Of a DNA stretch of 64,000 bases, positions 24,064 to 32,421 are shown piece by piece. The stretch spans positions 62,001 through 126,000 of the forward strand of contig CBIHNF010000002.1 of NCBI GenBank assembly GCA_966211335.1, in the 5' to 3' direction. Under the pieces are notes generated by a model. The model saw nothing but the letters and a program-made list of their open reading frames with translations. It had not been told where the DNA came from and did no database searches. The stretch is from JAPWJZ01 sp966211335 (GTDB lineage: Bacteria; Pseudomonadota; Alphaproteobacteria; Micavibrionales; UBA2020). The first letter of the stretch is position 1. The number at the start of each line of letters is the position of its first letter. The position numbers and the translations under genes are program-made.

Positions 24064-24280
24064 TTGGGGCCGCATCAGTCCCGGAAATTTTAGTGATTAA
24101 AATACATGTAAACTGCCAGAATGACGGCAAGAAAAAATACAAAAAATCCCCAAGCTGGTTTTCTTTGGTTAGGGCTTTTGAGGCTAGGTCCCGATCTCTA
24201 TGACCGGCTTACATCGATACTATCCAGGATCCGCCAGAGCCACATCTCAAACATCTCGCTCTCCGTTTTTATTCGTCGGC

Positions 24281-25219
24281 CTATCTTTTCAGGCTGACCT
24301 GCTTCACTGCGTTATTTGTGTTCACCGGCGATTTTGCGGGTGTGACGGCGTTTAAAAGCCGCGCATTTACGTGCGGGGTTCCGTGGTAATGCGCTTCACG
24401 TTCCTGAATAATGCTGACCAGGCTCTTCGCAAGGGCTGGTTGCGTCGTCTTTAAATCATGAAGGGATTGTTTGAGGTTGAACTCTGCAACGTCATGCAGT
24501 GCTGCGGCGCCAGAATGCGACAAAAGGCTTTGGCTGAATGAAAACGCGGAATGCGGGTCGGCGCGTCTTAAAATATTCAGGTTCTGCCCGAAGCGTTGTA
24601 TGTCTTGCTGCAAATGCTGGGGCTGGACGCGGCCTTTTATAAATTCATCAGCAGCAAAGCCTAGAATTTCGACGACTTTCGCTGTGTCATGCAGGGAGGT
24701 AAGGGCGTTGCCGAGAAGGTTTTTAATTTCTGCGGGCGGCGTGCCGGGCGGTGTTTTGATGATGTTTGAAATCTGAGACGGATTGATTTCCTGCCTGCCC
24801 GCTTTTCCCATCGGGTAGGCATCCAGATCATAGGGGCTTTTGGCGGACATCATATCGCGCACGATGAGGAAGTGGCTATTCTCCTGAAGAAATAACTTTG
24901 CGGACGACGCAATCTCTGAGAGTTTTTGATCAAGGCGTTCGGCAATTTTACCGGCGTATTTGTCGATAACGGGAAGAAGGTTCTCATCAGTAACATAGTA
25001 TTTGGAAGCGATGCCGCTTTCCGCACGTTCCTCCGGCGTGAGAAGCAAGTGGATTGCCGAAATGCAGTGCGCGTCGCCCAGCGTCGGCTTGATGACATGA
25101 CGATGCAGTTGGTCCTGGTCCGCGACGTGGCGTATGGAAACATTATGGCGGGCGAGGTATTTTACGTCTTCAGCCGTTATTTTCAATTCACGCCTCAACT
25201 CATGGCGGTAAGCATGCAA
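24281..25219 (-). CDS. Hypothetical protein, possibly truncated at its start
   Basis: A 312-aa soluble, mostly helical protein of unknown family, with AT-richer codon use than its neighbours. The first possible start is a TTG at 25219, just after an in-frame stop and without a clear ribosome site. The first Met is near residue 122. Either the TTG is used or the gene has lost its true start. It is flanked by 217 and 270 bases of non-coding sequence, as expected for an acquired or orphan gene. Confidence 0.5.
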   Translation of the reverse strand: MHAYRHELRRELKITAEDVKYLARHNVSIRHVADQDQLHRHVIKPTLGDAHCISAIHLLLTPEERAESGIASKYYVTDENLLPVIDKYAGKIAERLDQKLSEIASSAKLFLQENSHFLIVRDMMSAKSPYDLDAYPMGKAGRQEINPSQISNIIKTPPGTPPAEIKNLLGNALTSLHDTAKVVEILGFAADEFIKGRVQPQHLQQDIQRFGQNLNILRRADPHSAFSFSQSLLSHSGAAALHDVAEFNLKQSLHDLKTTQPALAKSLVSIIQEREAHYHGTPHVNARLLNAVTPAKSPVNTNNAVKQVSLKR

Positions 25220-25364
25220 CGCCTAAGGGCCCTACAGGACTTATTCTCGCCTCGATAAATATCAGCACATAGGAAACGGGCATAAATAATGTGCTGTCGT
25301 GTTCGAGCCGTATAACTATTCTCCTTCGAAAGCTGTATTATGTCAATATCACCGTATCCGTTAA

Positions 25365-25381
25365 ATGAGAATGGTTCTCAT
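25365..25381. promoter_or_regulatory. Perfect palindrome resembling a Fur-type operator
   Basis: ATGAGAA-TGG-TTCTCAT, a perfect 7+3+7 inverted repeat, lies between the hypothetical gene ending its start at 25219 (minus) and tRNA-Pro. The half-sites resemble Fur boxes. No iron gene lies next to it. Confidence 0.4.
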
Positions 25382-25450
25382 AAAAGCATTCAGTGCCACA
25401 CCCCGCAACCCCCCGAAAATCCTCAGTTTTCATCGTTATGTTTTATGACC

Positions 25451-25480
25451 TTGCCTATCCAGCCTGAAAAGCCTTATAAA
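25451..25480 (+). promoter_or_regulatory. Promoter of tRNA-Pro
   Basis: TTGCCT (25451-25456), 18 bases, TATAAA (25475-25480), placing the start of transcription a few bases before the tRNA. Confidence 0.6.
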
Positions 25481-25489
25481 TCAGGGGTT

Positions 25490-25566
25490 CGGAGTGTAGC
25501 GCAGTCCGGTAGCGCGCCAGTTTTGGGAACTGGATGTCGGGGGTTCGAATCCCTCCACTCCGACCA
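25490..25566 (+). tRNA. tRNA-Pro (anticodon TGG)
   Basis: A 77-base cloverleaf: acceptor CGGAGTG pairs with CACTCCG, anticodon stem CCAGT/ACTGG with loop TTTGGGA, and a T-arm with GGTTCGAATCC. The CCA end is encoded. Confidence 0.97.
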
Positions 25567-25593
25567 CTTTTAAAGCCTTTGAGGAAGCCTTCG

Positions 25594-25896
25594 ATGAAAG
25601 CCAAGATTTATAAGCCTGCCAAAAGTGCCATGCAATCCGGCCGCGGCGGCCACGGCCAGTGGGTGCTGGAATATGAACTCGAAACCCCGCGCAAGCCCGA
25701 ACCGCTCATGGGCTGGACCAGCTCCGGCGATACGCTGAACCAGGTCAGCATGAAGTTCGACAGCAAGGAAGCCGCCATCGCCTTTGCGGAAAGCCGTAAT
25801 TTTGAGTTTACTCTGGGTGCGGATCAAGTCCGCATCGTCAAGCCGCGCAGCTATCTCGACAATTTCAAATACCGCCCGTTTGAGGAAGAGAAGTAA
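25594..25896 (+). CDS. NDUFS4-like complex I accessory subunit
   Basis: A 100-aa protein of the ETC complex I subunit (NDUFS4/18 kDa) family, which alphaproteobacteria share with mitochondria. It assists stability of the NADH-quinone oxidoreductase peripheral arm. Typical features are KAKIYKPAKSAMQSGRG, the MGWTSSGDTLNQV segment (about 47-60), FDSKEAAIAFAE and a C-terminal YLDNFKYRPFE. ATG 25594 follows GAGGAAG. The gene starts 28 bases after tRNA-Pro. Confidence 0.9.
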   Translation: MKAKIYKPAKSAMQSGRGGHGQWVLEYELETPRKPEPLMGWTSSGDTLNQVSMKFDSKEAAIAFAESRNFEFTLGADQVRIVKPRSYLDNFKYRPFEEEK

Positions 25897-25921
25897 TTTT
25901 TCTCCGTCAAAGCGGCATAAA

Positions 25922-25955
25922 AAAACGGCCCCCTTTTCAGGAGGCCGTTTTTTTT
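25922..25955 (+). terminator. Terminator after the NDUFS4-like gene
   Basis: AAAACGGCC (25922-25930) pairs with GGCCGTTTT (25943-25951), followed by more T. The facing minus-strand gene ends at 25971, so it may serve both directions. Confidence 0.8.
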
Positions 25956-25970
25956 GATCAATATAGGCGA

Positions 25971-26849
25971 TTAATATTCGTCGCGCTGGCGGCCGCCGAT
26001 GGCAGCAGCAACCGACGAGATGAACGCGCCGATCAGCATCGAGAAGAAGGTGAAGAAGGAGAAAGCGGCAGCGGCTTTGCGGGCTGCATCTGCCGCCTGT
26101 TTCGCCTTCACTTCCGATTCAACGATGCCGGCTTCGGCATCATCAACGCGTTTCACGGCTTCTTCATGGCTGACGCCAGTGTGCGCTTCCACGTTGCGGG
26201 CAAGGTATTCCTTGTCTGCTGCCGGCATTTCGCCGTTGCGAATGCCGTTCATGAACAGGCGGTTGGTTTCATTGCGCGCGTCCATATCAAGGCGTGTGCC
26301 CTTGTCGTTGCGATAGAGGCCGTCGATGTAATAGGCGAAGGGGCCGTTATCGGCACCGGGGCCAGCAGGGCGGGCCATGGCGGGGTTGGAAGCGCCGCCA
26401 GCAGCAACCGTCGCAGCCGCCTGCGTACCCGTGCCGAGAACAGAGGCGAGGGCAGAGGTGAGGAAAGCGACGGTGAAGATCGAAGCCATCGCCCACGCAA
26501 GGAAGCCATGCACGGTGTCGCGGAAGAAAACTTCATCCGTGTGCAGCCGCGTCCAGCGCGCGCGCAGGCGACCCGAGATATAGCCGCCAAAAGCGGAAGC
26601 CGCCCACTGCACGATAATGAGCCAGATGGCTGCCGTCATTGAGAAGGTGACAGCCGAAACACCGGCATTGACCCAAGGGGAGGTGAAGGACAGGCCGAGC
26701 GCCGTGCCAAAAAGCGTCAGCAGCAGCGAAACGGCAACGGCAGCAACGCCGCCGGCAACGATAGCGGGCCAGGAGACGGCACCGACGGAGAAATCGAGGC
26801 GCGCCGCGTCGTCAGACGTCATCGTGCCGGTGGTGGGGGATGGTGACAT
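25971..26849 (-). CDS. Multi-pass membrane protein, PhnA-like/unknown
   Basis: A 292-aa protein with two N-terminal helices (about 25-55 and 63-85), a third near 115-140, a long soluble charged loop (about 165-255) and a last helix (about 265-283). The pattern resembles the membrane proteins annotated 'PhnA-like' in alphaproteobacteria. No enzymatic motif is seen. The start (AAGGAATT upstream) lies 24 bases after a 29-aa peptide gene, so the two form an operon. Confidence 0.7.
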   Translation of the reverse strand: MSPSPTTGTMTSDDAARLDFSVGAVSWPAIVAGGVAAVAVSLLLTLFGTALGLSFTSPWVNAGVSAVTFSMTAAIWLIIVQWAASAFGGYISGRLRARWTRLHTDEVFFRDTVHGFLAWAMASIFTVAFLTSALASVLGTGTQAAATVAAGGASNPAMARPAGPGADNGPFAYYIDGLYRNDKGTRLDMDARNETNRLFMNGIRNGEMPAADKEYLARNVEAHTGVSHEEAVKRVDDAEAGIVESEVKAKQAADAARKAAAAFSFFTFFSMLIGAFISSVAAAIGGRQRDEY

Positions 26850-26873
26850 TATCGAATTCCTTCTTGGATGAAA

Positions 26874-26963
26874 TTAGTGGCTCATAAACGACAGCAGGAT
26901 GATGATCGGCAGCGGGACGCCCAGCAGCCACAGCAGAATTCCATTACCGGTTCCAAGTGACAT
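26874..26963 (-). CDS. 29-residue hydrophobic membrane peptide
   Basis: ATG 26963 opens a 30-codon frame whose product is almost wholly one membrane helix (GILLWLLGVPLPIIILLSF). The strongest ribosome site in this region (AAGGAG, eight bases before the ATG) argues that it is translated. It precedes the multi-pass membrane protein gene by 24 bases on the same strand, so it may be a partner or regulator of that protein. Confidence 0.6.
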   Translation of the reverse strand: MSLGTGNGILLWLLGVPLPIIILLSFMSH

Positions 26964-27064
26964 TTGTGTTCTCCTTCAGGTTGAAAAATACGCATAACGC
27001 CGCAGCCAACAGGCGCGGCGGGAAAAACGTTCCCTTTCAATACAGTGGGGCGATAAAGGAGGCG

Positions 27065-27289
27065 TTAACGGAAGATATCGTTGAGGTTAAGGCGGTAATT
27101 CTGATTCGCGTAGACCGCCGTCTCCGCCTGCATGCGCGGCAGCGGATCGATCAGGTCCTCGAACCGCAGGCGACGGATCAGGCCAAGATCGCGCAAGCTC
27201 GCCTTGCCACAAAAAATACCCGTGCCGCTCACGCGGGCGAATTCACCACGAAAAGTCGTGCGGGGGTGGTTGCCGAAAGGTTTGTCCAT
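27065..27289 (-). CDS. Small hypothetical protein
   Basis: A 74-aa basic soluble protein (MDKPFGNHPRTTFRGEFARV start) with AAGGGA about nine bases upstream of ATG 27289. No family is recognised. The good ribosome site and GC-rich codon use favour a real gene, but the length leaves doubt. Confidence 0.45.
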   Translation of the reverse strand: MDKPFGNHPRTTFRGEFARVSGTGIFCGKASLRDLGLIRRLRFEDLIDPLPRMQAETAVYANQNYRLNLNDIFR

Positions 27290-27603
27290 CCGTGTTATCC
27301 CTTATTTCGTCCGCGTTAACCGCTGATCGCCGTTCGATGTTGCCGGGGATGATGCAGAGCCATCACTTCTCAAACCCCTGAATAATTTTATTGTTCCTCG
27401 ATATTAAGATGGTGCGGCTTTAGGTGAAGCACAGATATGAGCAAAAATATCGCCGTATTGACATAACATATAAAGGGGTAAACGGGACCCGCAATTACGG
27501 CTATACGCGAAGGGCGTCCATAATGCTATATTGCGGCTATTGCTTTGGATAATGTCGCACGACTTTTCCAACAATTACTGTAATTGTCTGATTTATCTAA
27601 ATT
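27290..27603. other. AT-rich intergenic region before tRNA-Arg
   Basis: About 310 bases with no gene that I can support. It must contain the tRNA-Arg promoter; no confident -35/-10 pair was found. Confidence 0.5.
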
Positions 27604-27680
27604 GTGCCCGTAGCTCAGCTGGATAGAGCAGGTGCCTTCTAAGCATCAGGTCGGGGGTTCGAATCCCTCCGGGCACGCCA
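27604..27680 (+). tRNA. tRNA-Arg (anticodon TCT)
   Basis: A 77-base cloverleaf: acceptor GTGCCCG with CGGGCAC, anticodon stem GGTGC/GCATC with loop CTTCTAA, GGTTCGAATCC in the T-arm, and an encoded CCA. Confidence 0.97.
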
Positions 27681-27689
27681 CTTTCCTGT

Positions 27690-28124
27690 TTATTTCTGCA
27701 GCGTTTTGGGATTGAAGTCGATCATCCATTCGATGCCGAATTTGTCGCGGAACATGGCGAAGTAGGAGCCCCACGGACTGTTGGAAATCGGCATTTCAAC
27801 CTCGCCGCCGGTGGAAAGCCCCGCAAATAATTTGTCCGCTTCTTCGCGGCTTTCGGCCGTCACGGTTATTTTCGACCGGTTTTCATTTTCGCTGACGCGG
27901 CCGAGGTGTTCGGGAACGTCGTTCCCCATGAGCATCGTTTTTCCAATCGGCAGGGCAATATGCATGATTTTTTCTTTTTCATGCACCGCAATCTGCATCC
28001 CTTCAAAAGACAAATCCTTGAACCGGACGATTTTTGCAAATTCGCCGCCAAACACGCCGCGATAAAATTCAAAAGCCTCTTCGGCATTGCCGTTGAAGTT
28101 GATATGAGGGTTAATGGTCGCCAT
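27690..28124 (-). CDS. PhnB-like VOC-fold protein
   Basis: A 144-aa glyoxalase/VOC-superfamily protein of the PhnB/YjdN group. It has INPHINFNGNAEEAFEFY at the start, MHIALPIGKTMLMGND in the middle, and the typical end WGSYFAMFRDKFGIEWMIDF. ATG 28124 has AAGGGGAAG upstream; a longer frame would run into the asparaginase gene. Substrate unknown. It follows the asparaginase stop by ten bases on the same strand. Confidence 0.88.
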   Translation of the reverse strand: MATINPHINFNGNAEEAFEFYRGVFGGEFAKIVRFKDLSFEGMQIAVHEKEKIMHIALPIGKTMLMGNDVPEHLGRVSENENRSKITVTAESREEADKLFAGLSTGGEVEMPISNSPWGSYFAMFRDKFGIEWMIDFNPKTLQK

Positions 28125-28134
28125 GACTTCCCCT

Positions 28135-29121
28135 TTAAAACTGATAGCGCAAAACGCCGACTTCCAGACCCTTCCAGTTTTTCTGGACGGGCAGGGCGGT
28201 TTTGTGGATGGCGGCGAGGACGTCGTCATTCGCGAGTTTATGTTTCTCTAATAGCGCATAGAGCGCCGCCTGCGCTGCACGGCCGGAACCGTCTTCGGTT
28301 TTTAGTACCACGACTCTATCCAGCTTCGGAACGACTGCGGCAAATATGCCTTCGCCACCGACCTTGGCGATGATCTCCCCTTTCGCGGCGGTGATGAGTT
28401 CGGTATCAAGCCGCTTCGTGCCGGCAACGAGGAATGGGTGCTCGCCCATGGCGGTCAGGATATGGCGGCAGGCCGTGCCGCGGAACATGCCGAGCTTGGC
28501 GGGGTTCATGAGGCGCGCAAAACCCTTTGCCATGTTGATCAGCGGCATGGCGGGGTTGGGGGCGGAGCAGCCATCAATGCCGCAGACATCGGGGGTGAGT
28601 TCCGCGCCGAACATATCCGACATGGTTTTAAGAATTTTTTCCTGCACAGGATGGTTGACGCGCGTATAACCCTGCACCGGCACTTTCATATGTAGCGCGA
28701 GGGTTAACATGCCCGTATGCTTACCGGAGCAGTTGTTGCACAGGACTTTCGCCGGCAGGCAGGTATCGGCATAGGGTGCATGCGCGCCGCATTCAAGGCA
28801 ATTTTCATCAAGGCCGAGGCGCTGCAGCCAGTTACTCACTGTTGTGGTATGAATCTCCTCGCCGTTGTGAGACGCGCAGGCAATGGCGATTTCGGCATTC
28901 GTCACCTTATAGGCCTCAGCCGCCCCGGACTCCATCATCGCAATCGCCTGCAGCGGTTTGATGGCGGAGCGCGGGAAGGTGAGCCGGTTCTGGTCACCGT
29001 AGCTGGCGATAATTTTTTCCTGACCGTCCATGACAATGGCATGAATGGCGTGGCGGCTTTCAACGGCGGGGCCGCGCGTCAGCTCGATGCTGAGCGATTG
29101 AGGTGCGGGAGAAGAGGACAT
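28135..29121 (-). CDS. ansA: L-asparaginase, AnsA-type (Asparaginase_II family)
   Basis: A 328-aa enzyme of the thermolabile/rhizobial asparaginase family, which cleaves asparagine to aspartate and ammonia in the cytoplasm. Motifs include FPRSAIKPLQAIAMMESGAA (about 49-68), ACASHNGEE, CNNCSGKHTGML (about 128-139) and DGCSAPNPAMPL. It differs from E. coli type I/II asparaginases. The start lies one base after the preceding coiled-coil gene. Confidence 0.9.
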   Translation of the reverse strand: MSSSPAPQSLSIELTRGPAVESRHAIHAIVMDGQEKIIASYGDQNRLTFPRSAIKPLQAIAMMESGAAEAYKVTNAEIAIACASHNGEEIHTTTVSNWLQRLGLDENCLECGAHAPYADTCLPAKVLCNNCSGKHTGMLTLALHMKVPVQGYTRVNHPVQEKILKTMSDMFGAELTPDVCGIDGCSAPNPAMPLINMAKGFARLMNPAKLGMFRGTACRHILTAMGEHPFLVAGTKRLDTELITAAKGEIIAKVGGEGIFAAVVPKLDRVVVLKTEDGSGRAAQAALYALLEKHKLANDDVLAAIHKTALPVQKNWKGLEVGVLRYQF

Positions 29122-29122
29122 C

Positions 29123-29770
29123 TTACTTGCCGAAGCCGGTCGTATATTTCTCGTAGGGCGGGCAGCGCATGGCGTCCTGCTGCGGTTTCAGGCTGTCGCC
29201 GTAATCGACAAGCTCTTGGCGGATGCGCAGCTGTTCTTCCGCCAGCTGGCGCTGGTAATCGGCAGAGGCAAGCGCCTGCTGTTTCATGCCTTCCTGCAGC
29301 GTGACGTTATAATCGACTAGCTTCTGGCGGACCTGAAGTTGTTCCTCTTCCAGCTGGCGCTGGTAGTCAGCCGCGGCTTTCGCCTGTTCCAGCTGGCCTT
29401 CATGCAGTTCGGCTTCATAAGCGACGACCTTGGCGCGGAGATCCAGTTGCTGCTGCTCAAAGGGCGCGCAGGTGGCGCCTTGGGTGGATTGTTTGCGCGT
29501 GCCGGCGGTATCGGCCAGCAGCGAATTGAAATCGGGCTTTGCGGGCGGCAGCGGCAGTGTTTTTGCGGCGGCATCTTTCGCAGAGGTCACCGGCATATCG
29601 TCGTCCGGCGTGGTTGTGCCGTTGTCGATATTTGCAAGGGCTGCATCCAAGGTCTTACTATCCGCATGCTGCGACATATCCGCCTTCCTGGGCGTCGCGG
29701 CAGAAGCCGCAACGGGGAAGGACAGCGCAAGGCATAACAGAACCGCTGGAATATAACGCACGAGGATCAT
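29123..29770 (-). CDS. Periplasmic coiled-coil protein, unknown
   Basis: A 215-aa protein. ATG 29770 begins a clear signal peptide (MILVRYIPAVLLCLALSFPV, cleavage after ASA). A longer frame would place 19 charged residues before it. Residues about 105-200 are coiled coil with an internal duplication: ADYQRQLEEEQLQVRQKLVDY and a near copy about 35 residues later. It probably acts as a periplasmic or surface structural protein. No family is recognised. Confidence 0.7.
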   Translation of the reverse strand: MILVRYIPAVLLCLALSFPVAASAATPRKADMSQHADSKTLDAALANIDNGTTTPDDDMPVTSAKDAAAKTLPLPPAKPDFNSLLADTAGTRKQSTQGATCAPFEQQQLDLRAKVVAYEAELHEGQLEQAKAAADYQRQLEEEQLQVRQKLVDYNVTLQEGMKQQALASADYQRQLAEEQLRIRQELVDYGDSLKPQQDAMRCPPYEKYTTGFGK

Positions 29771-29834
29771 CCCTAATTTTGAATCAGCCGCTTCTTTTAT
29801 TGTAAGGCGGCGGGGGCGGCTTGGCAAAAGGCGA

Positions 29835-30893
29835 TTAGGGGTGAGTTTTATAGATAATGGTTTTTCCGGGGACTTCTAAAATAACGGTTGTCCCCCAAGG
29901 TTTATGGCAACGATCTTGAGGGCCCGATGGATAAAGTTCAAGAAATTCAACTTCATTCCCGCCAGAGGAAGCCTTACCTTCGGCATGTTTTATATAAAAC
30001 CCAACTTCCGCGAGCTTCACTTTGTCCAATAACTGCTGGTTTTGGGTTGCAATGGCTAAGAGCAGGCGCTTTGTTAAGGTCACCCCTGCCGATAATCCGC
30101 TACTGAACTCGCATCTGTATAGATTCGAAAACTCATCATTGAATTCATAAAAGGGAATGCTTTGCGCTTTGGCAATTTTATCAAGAGTCGCCGAGAACTC
30201 CTTTAGCTCAACTTTATAACGCACATCCTGAGGGAGCGGCATAAGCATCAGGATAACATTTATGTTCTTCGTCTTGAGGCCAGAGATCCAGTCGGCGAGT
30301 TTTTGCTCGGCGGCAGTATTTTGAGGGGGAGCTTTCAGCGTCGCAATCGTTCTCTGAAACTTAATGTCTGCGACCTCACGGTTGCGGCCCTGCCAAAGGC
30401 TTTTCGCGTTATAAGAACCGTCCGCTTCAAAACCATCTGTTTTTCTGGCTGCGCAGAGAATATCGTCGCAACCCGAGACCGTCGGTGTTGCGAACCAGCG
30501 CGGGTCAATAGCAATCATTACAATTTTAGGCGGTAGCTTGTCGAAAAGCTGCGTTGTCTCACTGATGGCTTTATCCAGCGTCGCCATCCCGCCAAGATTG
30601 GCAAAGGGCACATTGAAATCTTCCTGCTTGAATGCCAGCACTTGGGCAGAACCTGTGACAACAATCTCCGGCTGACGCGCCGCGTATATAGCGGCGTGAA
30701 AACCTGCGATGTCATCCGTCAGGTAGGTGCCGCCATCTTTTTCAAGGGCAGCAACGGCGGTTTTAAGCGGCATGATAACACGCGCTTGTGACGGCATTTC
30801 CCGCAGCAGGTAAAAACCGGCAATAGCCGCCGCAATAACGATGCCTGCGAGCGATGCAGCAATGCTGCCAATAAGAATTTTCCTATTCTTCAT
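29835..30893 (-). CDS. Membrane-anchored SGNH-like protein, unknown
   Basis: A 352-aa protein with one N-terminal membrane helix (about 8-30). The periplasmic part has the layout of DltD/AlgX-type SGNH proteins: VVTGSAQVLAF (about 77-87, the Ser-containing block), NLGG (about 98) and IDPRWF (about 130). Such proteins acylate or deacylate envelope polymers. The usual GSS is GSA here and no C-terminal DxxH is certain, so activity is doubtful. AT-rich codons suggest acquisition. Confidence 0.55.
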   Translation of the reverse strand: MKNRKILIGSIAASLAGIVIAAAIAGFYLLREMPSQARVIMPLKTAVAALEKDGGTYLTDDIAGFHAAIYAARQPEIVVTGSAQVLAFKQEDFNVPFANLGGMATLDKAISETTQLFDKLPPKIVMIAIDPRWFATPTVSGCDDILCAARKTDGFEADGSYNAKSLWQGRNREVADIKFQRTIATLKAPPQNTAAEQKLADWISGLKTKNINVILMLMPLPQDVRYKVELKEFSATLDKIAKAQSIPFYEFNDEFSNLYRCEFSSGLSAGVTLTKRLLLAIATQNQQLLDKVKLAEVGFYIKHAEGKASSGGNEVEFLELYPSGPQDRCHKPWGTTVILEVPGKTIIYKTHP

Positions 30894-31063
30894 TTTACCA
30901 TTTTACACTGAAATCGTTGCCTCTTGCATCCACCGCGAAAATCGTTGCCATAAAATTTTAAAACATGCTTCCGCCACAACGCCGCCGTTGCGAAAAAACC
31001 GTCGCTAAGGCATCCTGTACGGCATACACATAGTGCGCGGGTGGGCGTGCTTTTTCAGGGGGT

Positions 31064-31080
31064 TGGTCATTACATGACCA
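31064..31080. promoter_or_regulatory. Perfect palindrome before the secretion operon
   Basis: TGGTCAT-TAC-ATGACCA, a 7+3+7 inverted repeat 12 bases before the tolC start codon. It is a likely operator, resembling GntR-type sites; the regulator is not known. Confidence 0.5.
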
Positions 31081-31092
31081 GGCAATTTATTG

Positions 31093-32421
31093 ATGCTTAA
31101 GAAATATATTCTGGCGTTGTCGCTGACGACCGCGCTGTCGCTTCCCTTGCAGGCGGGCGCCACGACACTGGCCGACAGCGTCGCCGAGGCTTTGCAGACG
31201 CACCCCACGATGCAGGCGAAAAAATCGGGCGAGGCGGCGGCGAAAGATTTTGTCCGCGAGCAGAAATCGGCCTATTTCCCCGTGCTCTCCGTCAACGCAC
31301 GCGCGGGGCGCATCAATGAAGATGATGATACGACACGGGCCGCCACCGGCGGCAGCGCAACGTCTTGGCTGGGGGAAGGCTCCGCGACGCTGACGCAGCC
31401 GCTATTCACGGGTTTTGAAACGCCCAACCGCATCGCCGCCGCCAAAAGCCGGCTGGATGCCGCGGGTTTTGACCGCACGGGTTCGGCCGAAGACATCGCG
31501 CTGAAAGCCGCGAAGGCGCATCTCAACCTCATGCGCACGCGCGCGCTGCTGAAGCTTGCAACCGAATATGTCAGCAGCATTGAAGAACGCCAGAATTCGA
31601 TCGGCCTGATGGTCAAGGAAGGCGCATCGGATGAAGCCGAGCTGCTGCAGGCGAATGAAGTGCTGATGGCCGTCAAAACCACGCGCCTTGGCTATGAAGA
31701 AGCATATCGTCAGGCAGAAGCAGATTACATTGAAGTCGTCGGCAACAAGCCCGATTCAAATCTTGACCTCGGCACCGACGGCTGGACGCCGATAATACCG
31801 CAGACGGTGGATGCCGCTATTTCCCTTGCCTCCGTCGACAATCCGAATGTGAAATCCGCCGACAGCCTTGTGACGGCGTTGGGGCAGGAATCGCAGGTCG
31901 CGCGCGGCGACCTTTATCCGAAGGTGGATGCTGAAGTCAGCTATCTCAGCCTTGACCAGCATGAGGAACTCGGCGGCGAACTGAAAAGCGCGCAGGCCAT
32001 GGTCAAGATGCAGTGGAATTTCGCGACCGGCGGCGCGCAGTTCGCGCATATCGATAAATCGCTCGACCAGCGCCGCGAAGCGCAGGCGAAACGCGACGCG
32101 GCGCGCCGCATGGTCGAACATGACGTCCGCGAAAAATTTACGTCCATGCAGATCGTCGACCAGCAGCTGGGCCTGATGACGGAGCGCGAGGATGCGGCGT
32201 CCCAAATCGTCGCCAACTACATGAACCAGTTTGAGGGCGGCAAGCAGACCAACCTGCAGCTGATCAGCGCCAATTCCCGCTGGTTCGAGGCGAAGGCCGC
32301 ACGCACCGACGCCGGCTTCCGCCAGCTGCTGTCGCGCTTCGAACTTTTGAGCGCCATGGGCCGCCTCCGCAACGCCTTCGCCCTGCCGTCAATGATGCCG
32401 GCTGTCACGGCTAAACGCTGA
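31093..32421 (+). CDS. TolC-family outer membrane channel of a type I secretion system
   Basis: A 442-aa outer membrane efflux protein with a signal peptide (MLKKYILALSLTTALSLPLQ, cleavage after AGA) and two long helical hairpins. It has the LADSVAEALQTHPTM start typical of TolC/LapE. ATG 31093 is used. The ABC gene begins in its stop codon (TGATG), and a HlyD gene follows, so this is the outer membrane part of one secretion machine. Confidence 0.9.
   Translation: MLKKYILALSLTTALSLPLQAGATTLADSVAEALQTHPTMQAKKSGEAAAKDFVREQKSAYFPVLSVNARAGRINEDDDTTRAATGGSATSWLGEGSATLTQPLFTGFETPNRIAAAKSRLDAAGFDRTGSAEDIALKAAKAHLNLMRTRALLKLATEYVSSIEERQNSIGLMVKEGASDEAELLQANEVLMAVKTTRLGYEEAYRQAEADYIEVVGNKPDSNLDLGTDGWTPIIPQTVDAAISLASVDNPNVKSADSLVTALGQESQVARGDLYPKVDAEVSYLSLDQHEELGGELKSAQAMVKMQWNFATGGAQFAHIDKSLDQRREAQAKRDAARRMVEHDVREKFTSMQIVDQQLGLMTEREDAASQIVANYMNQFEGGKQTNLQLISANSRWFEAKAARTDAGFRQLLSRFELLSAMGRLRNAFALPSMMPAVTAKR

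Noticed and set aside
25340..25573. A 77-codon plus-strand frame over the Fur-like palindrome
   Set aside because: It runs through tRNA-Pro and has no ribosome site.
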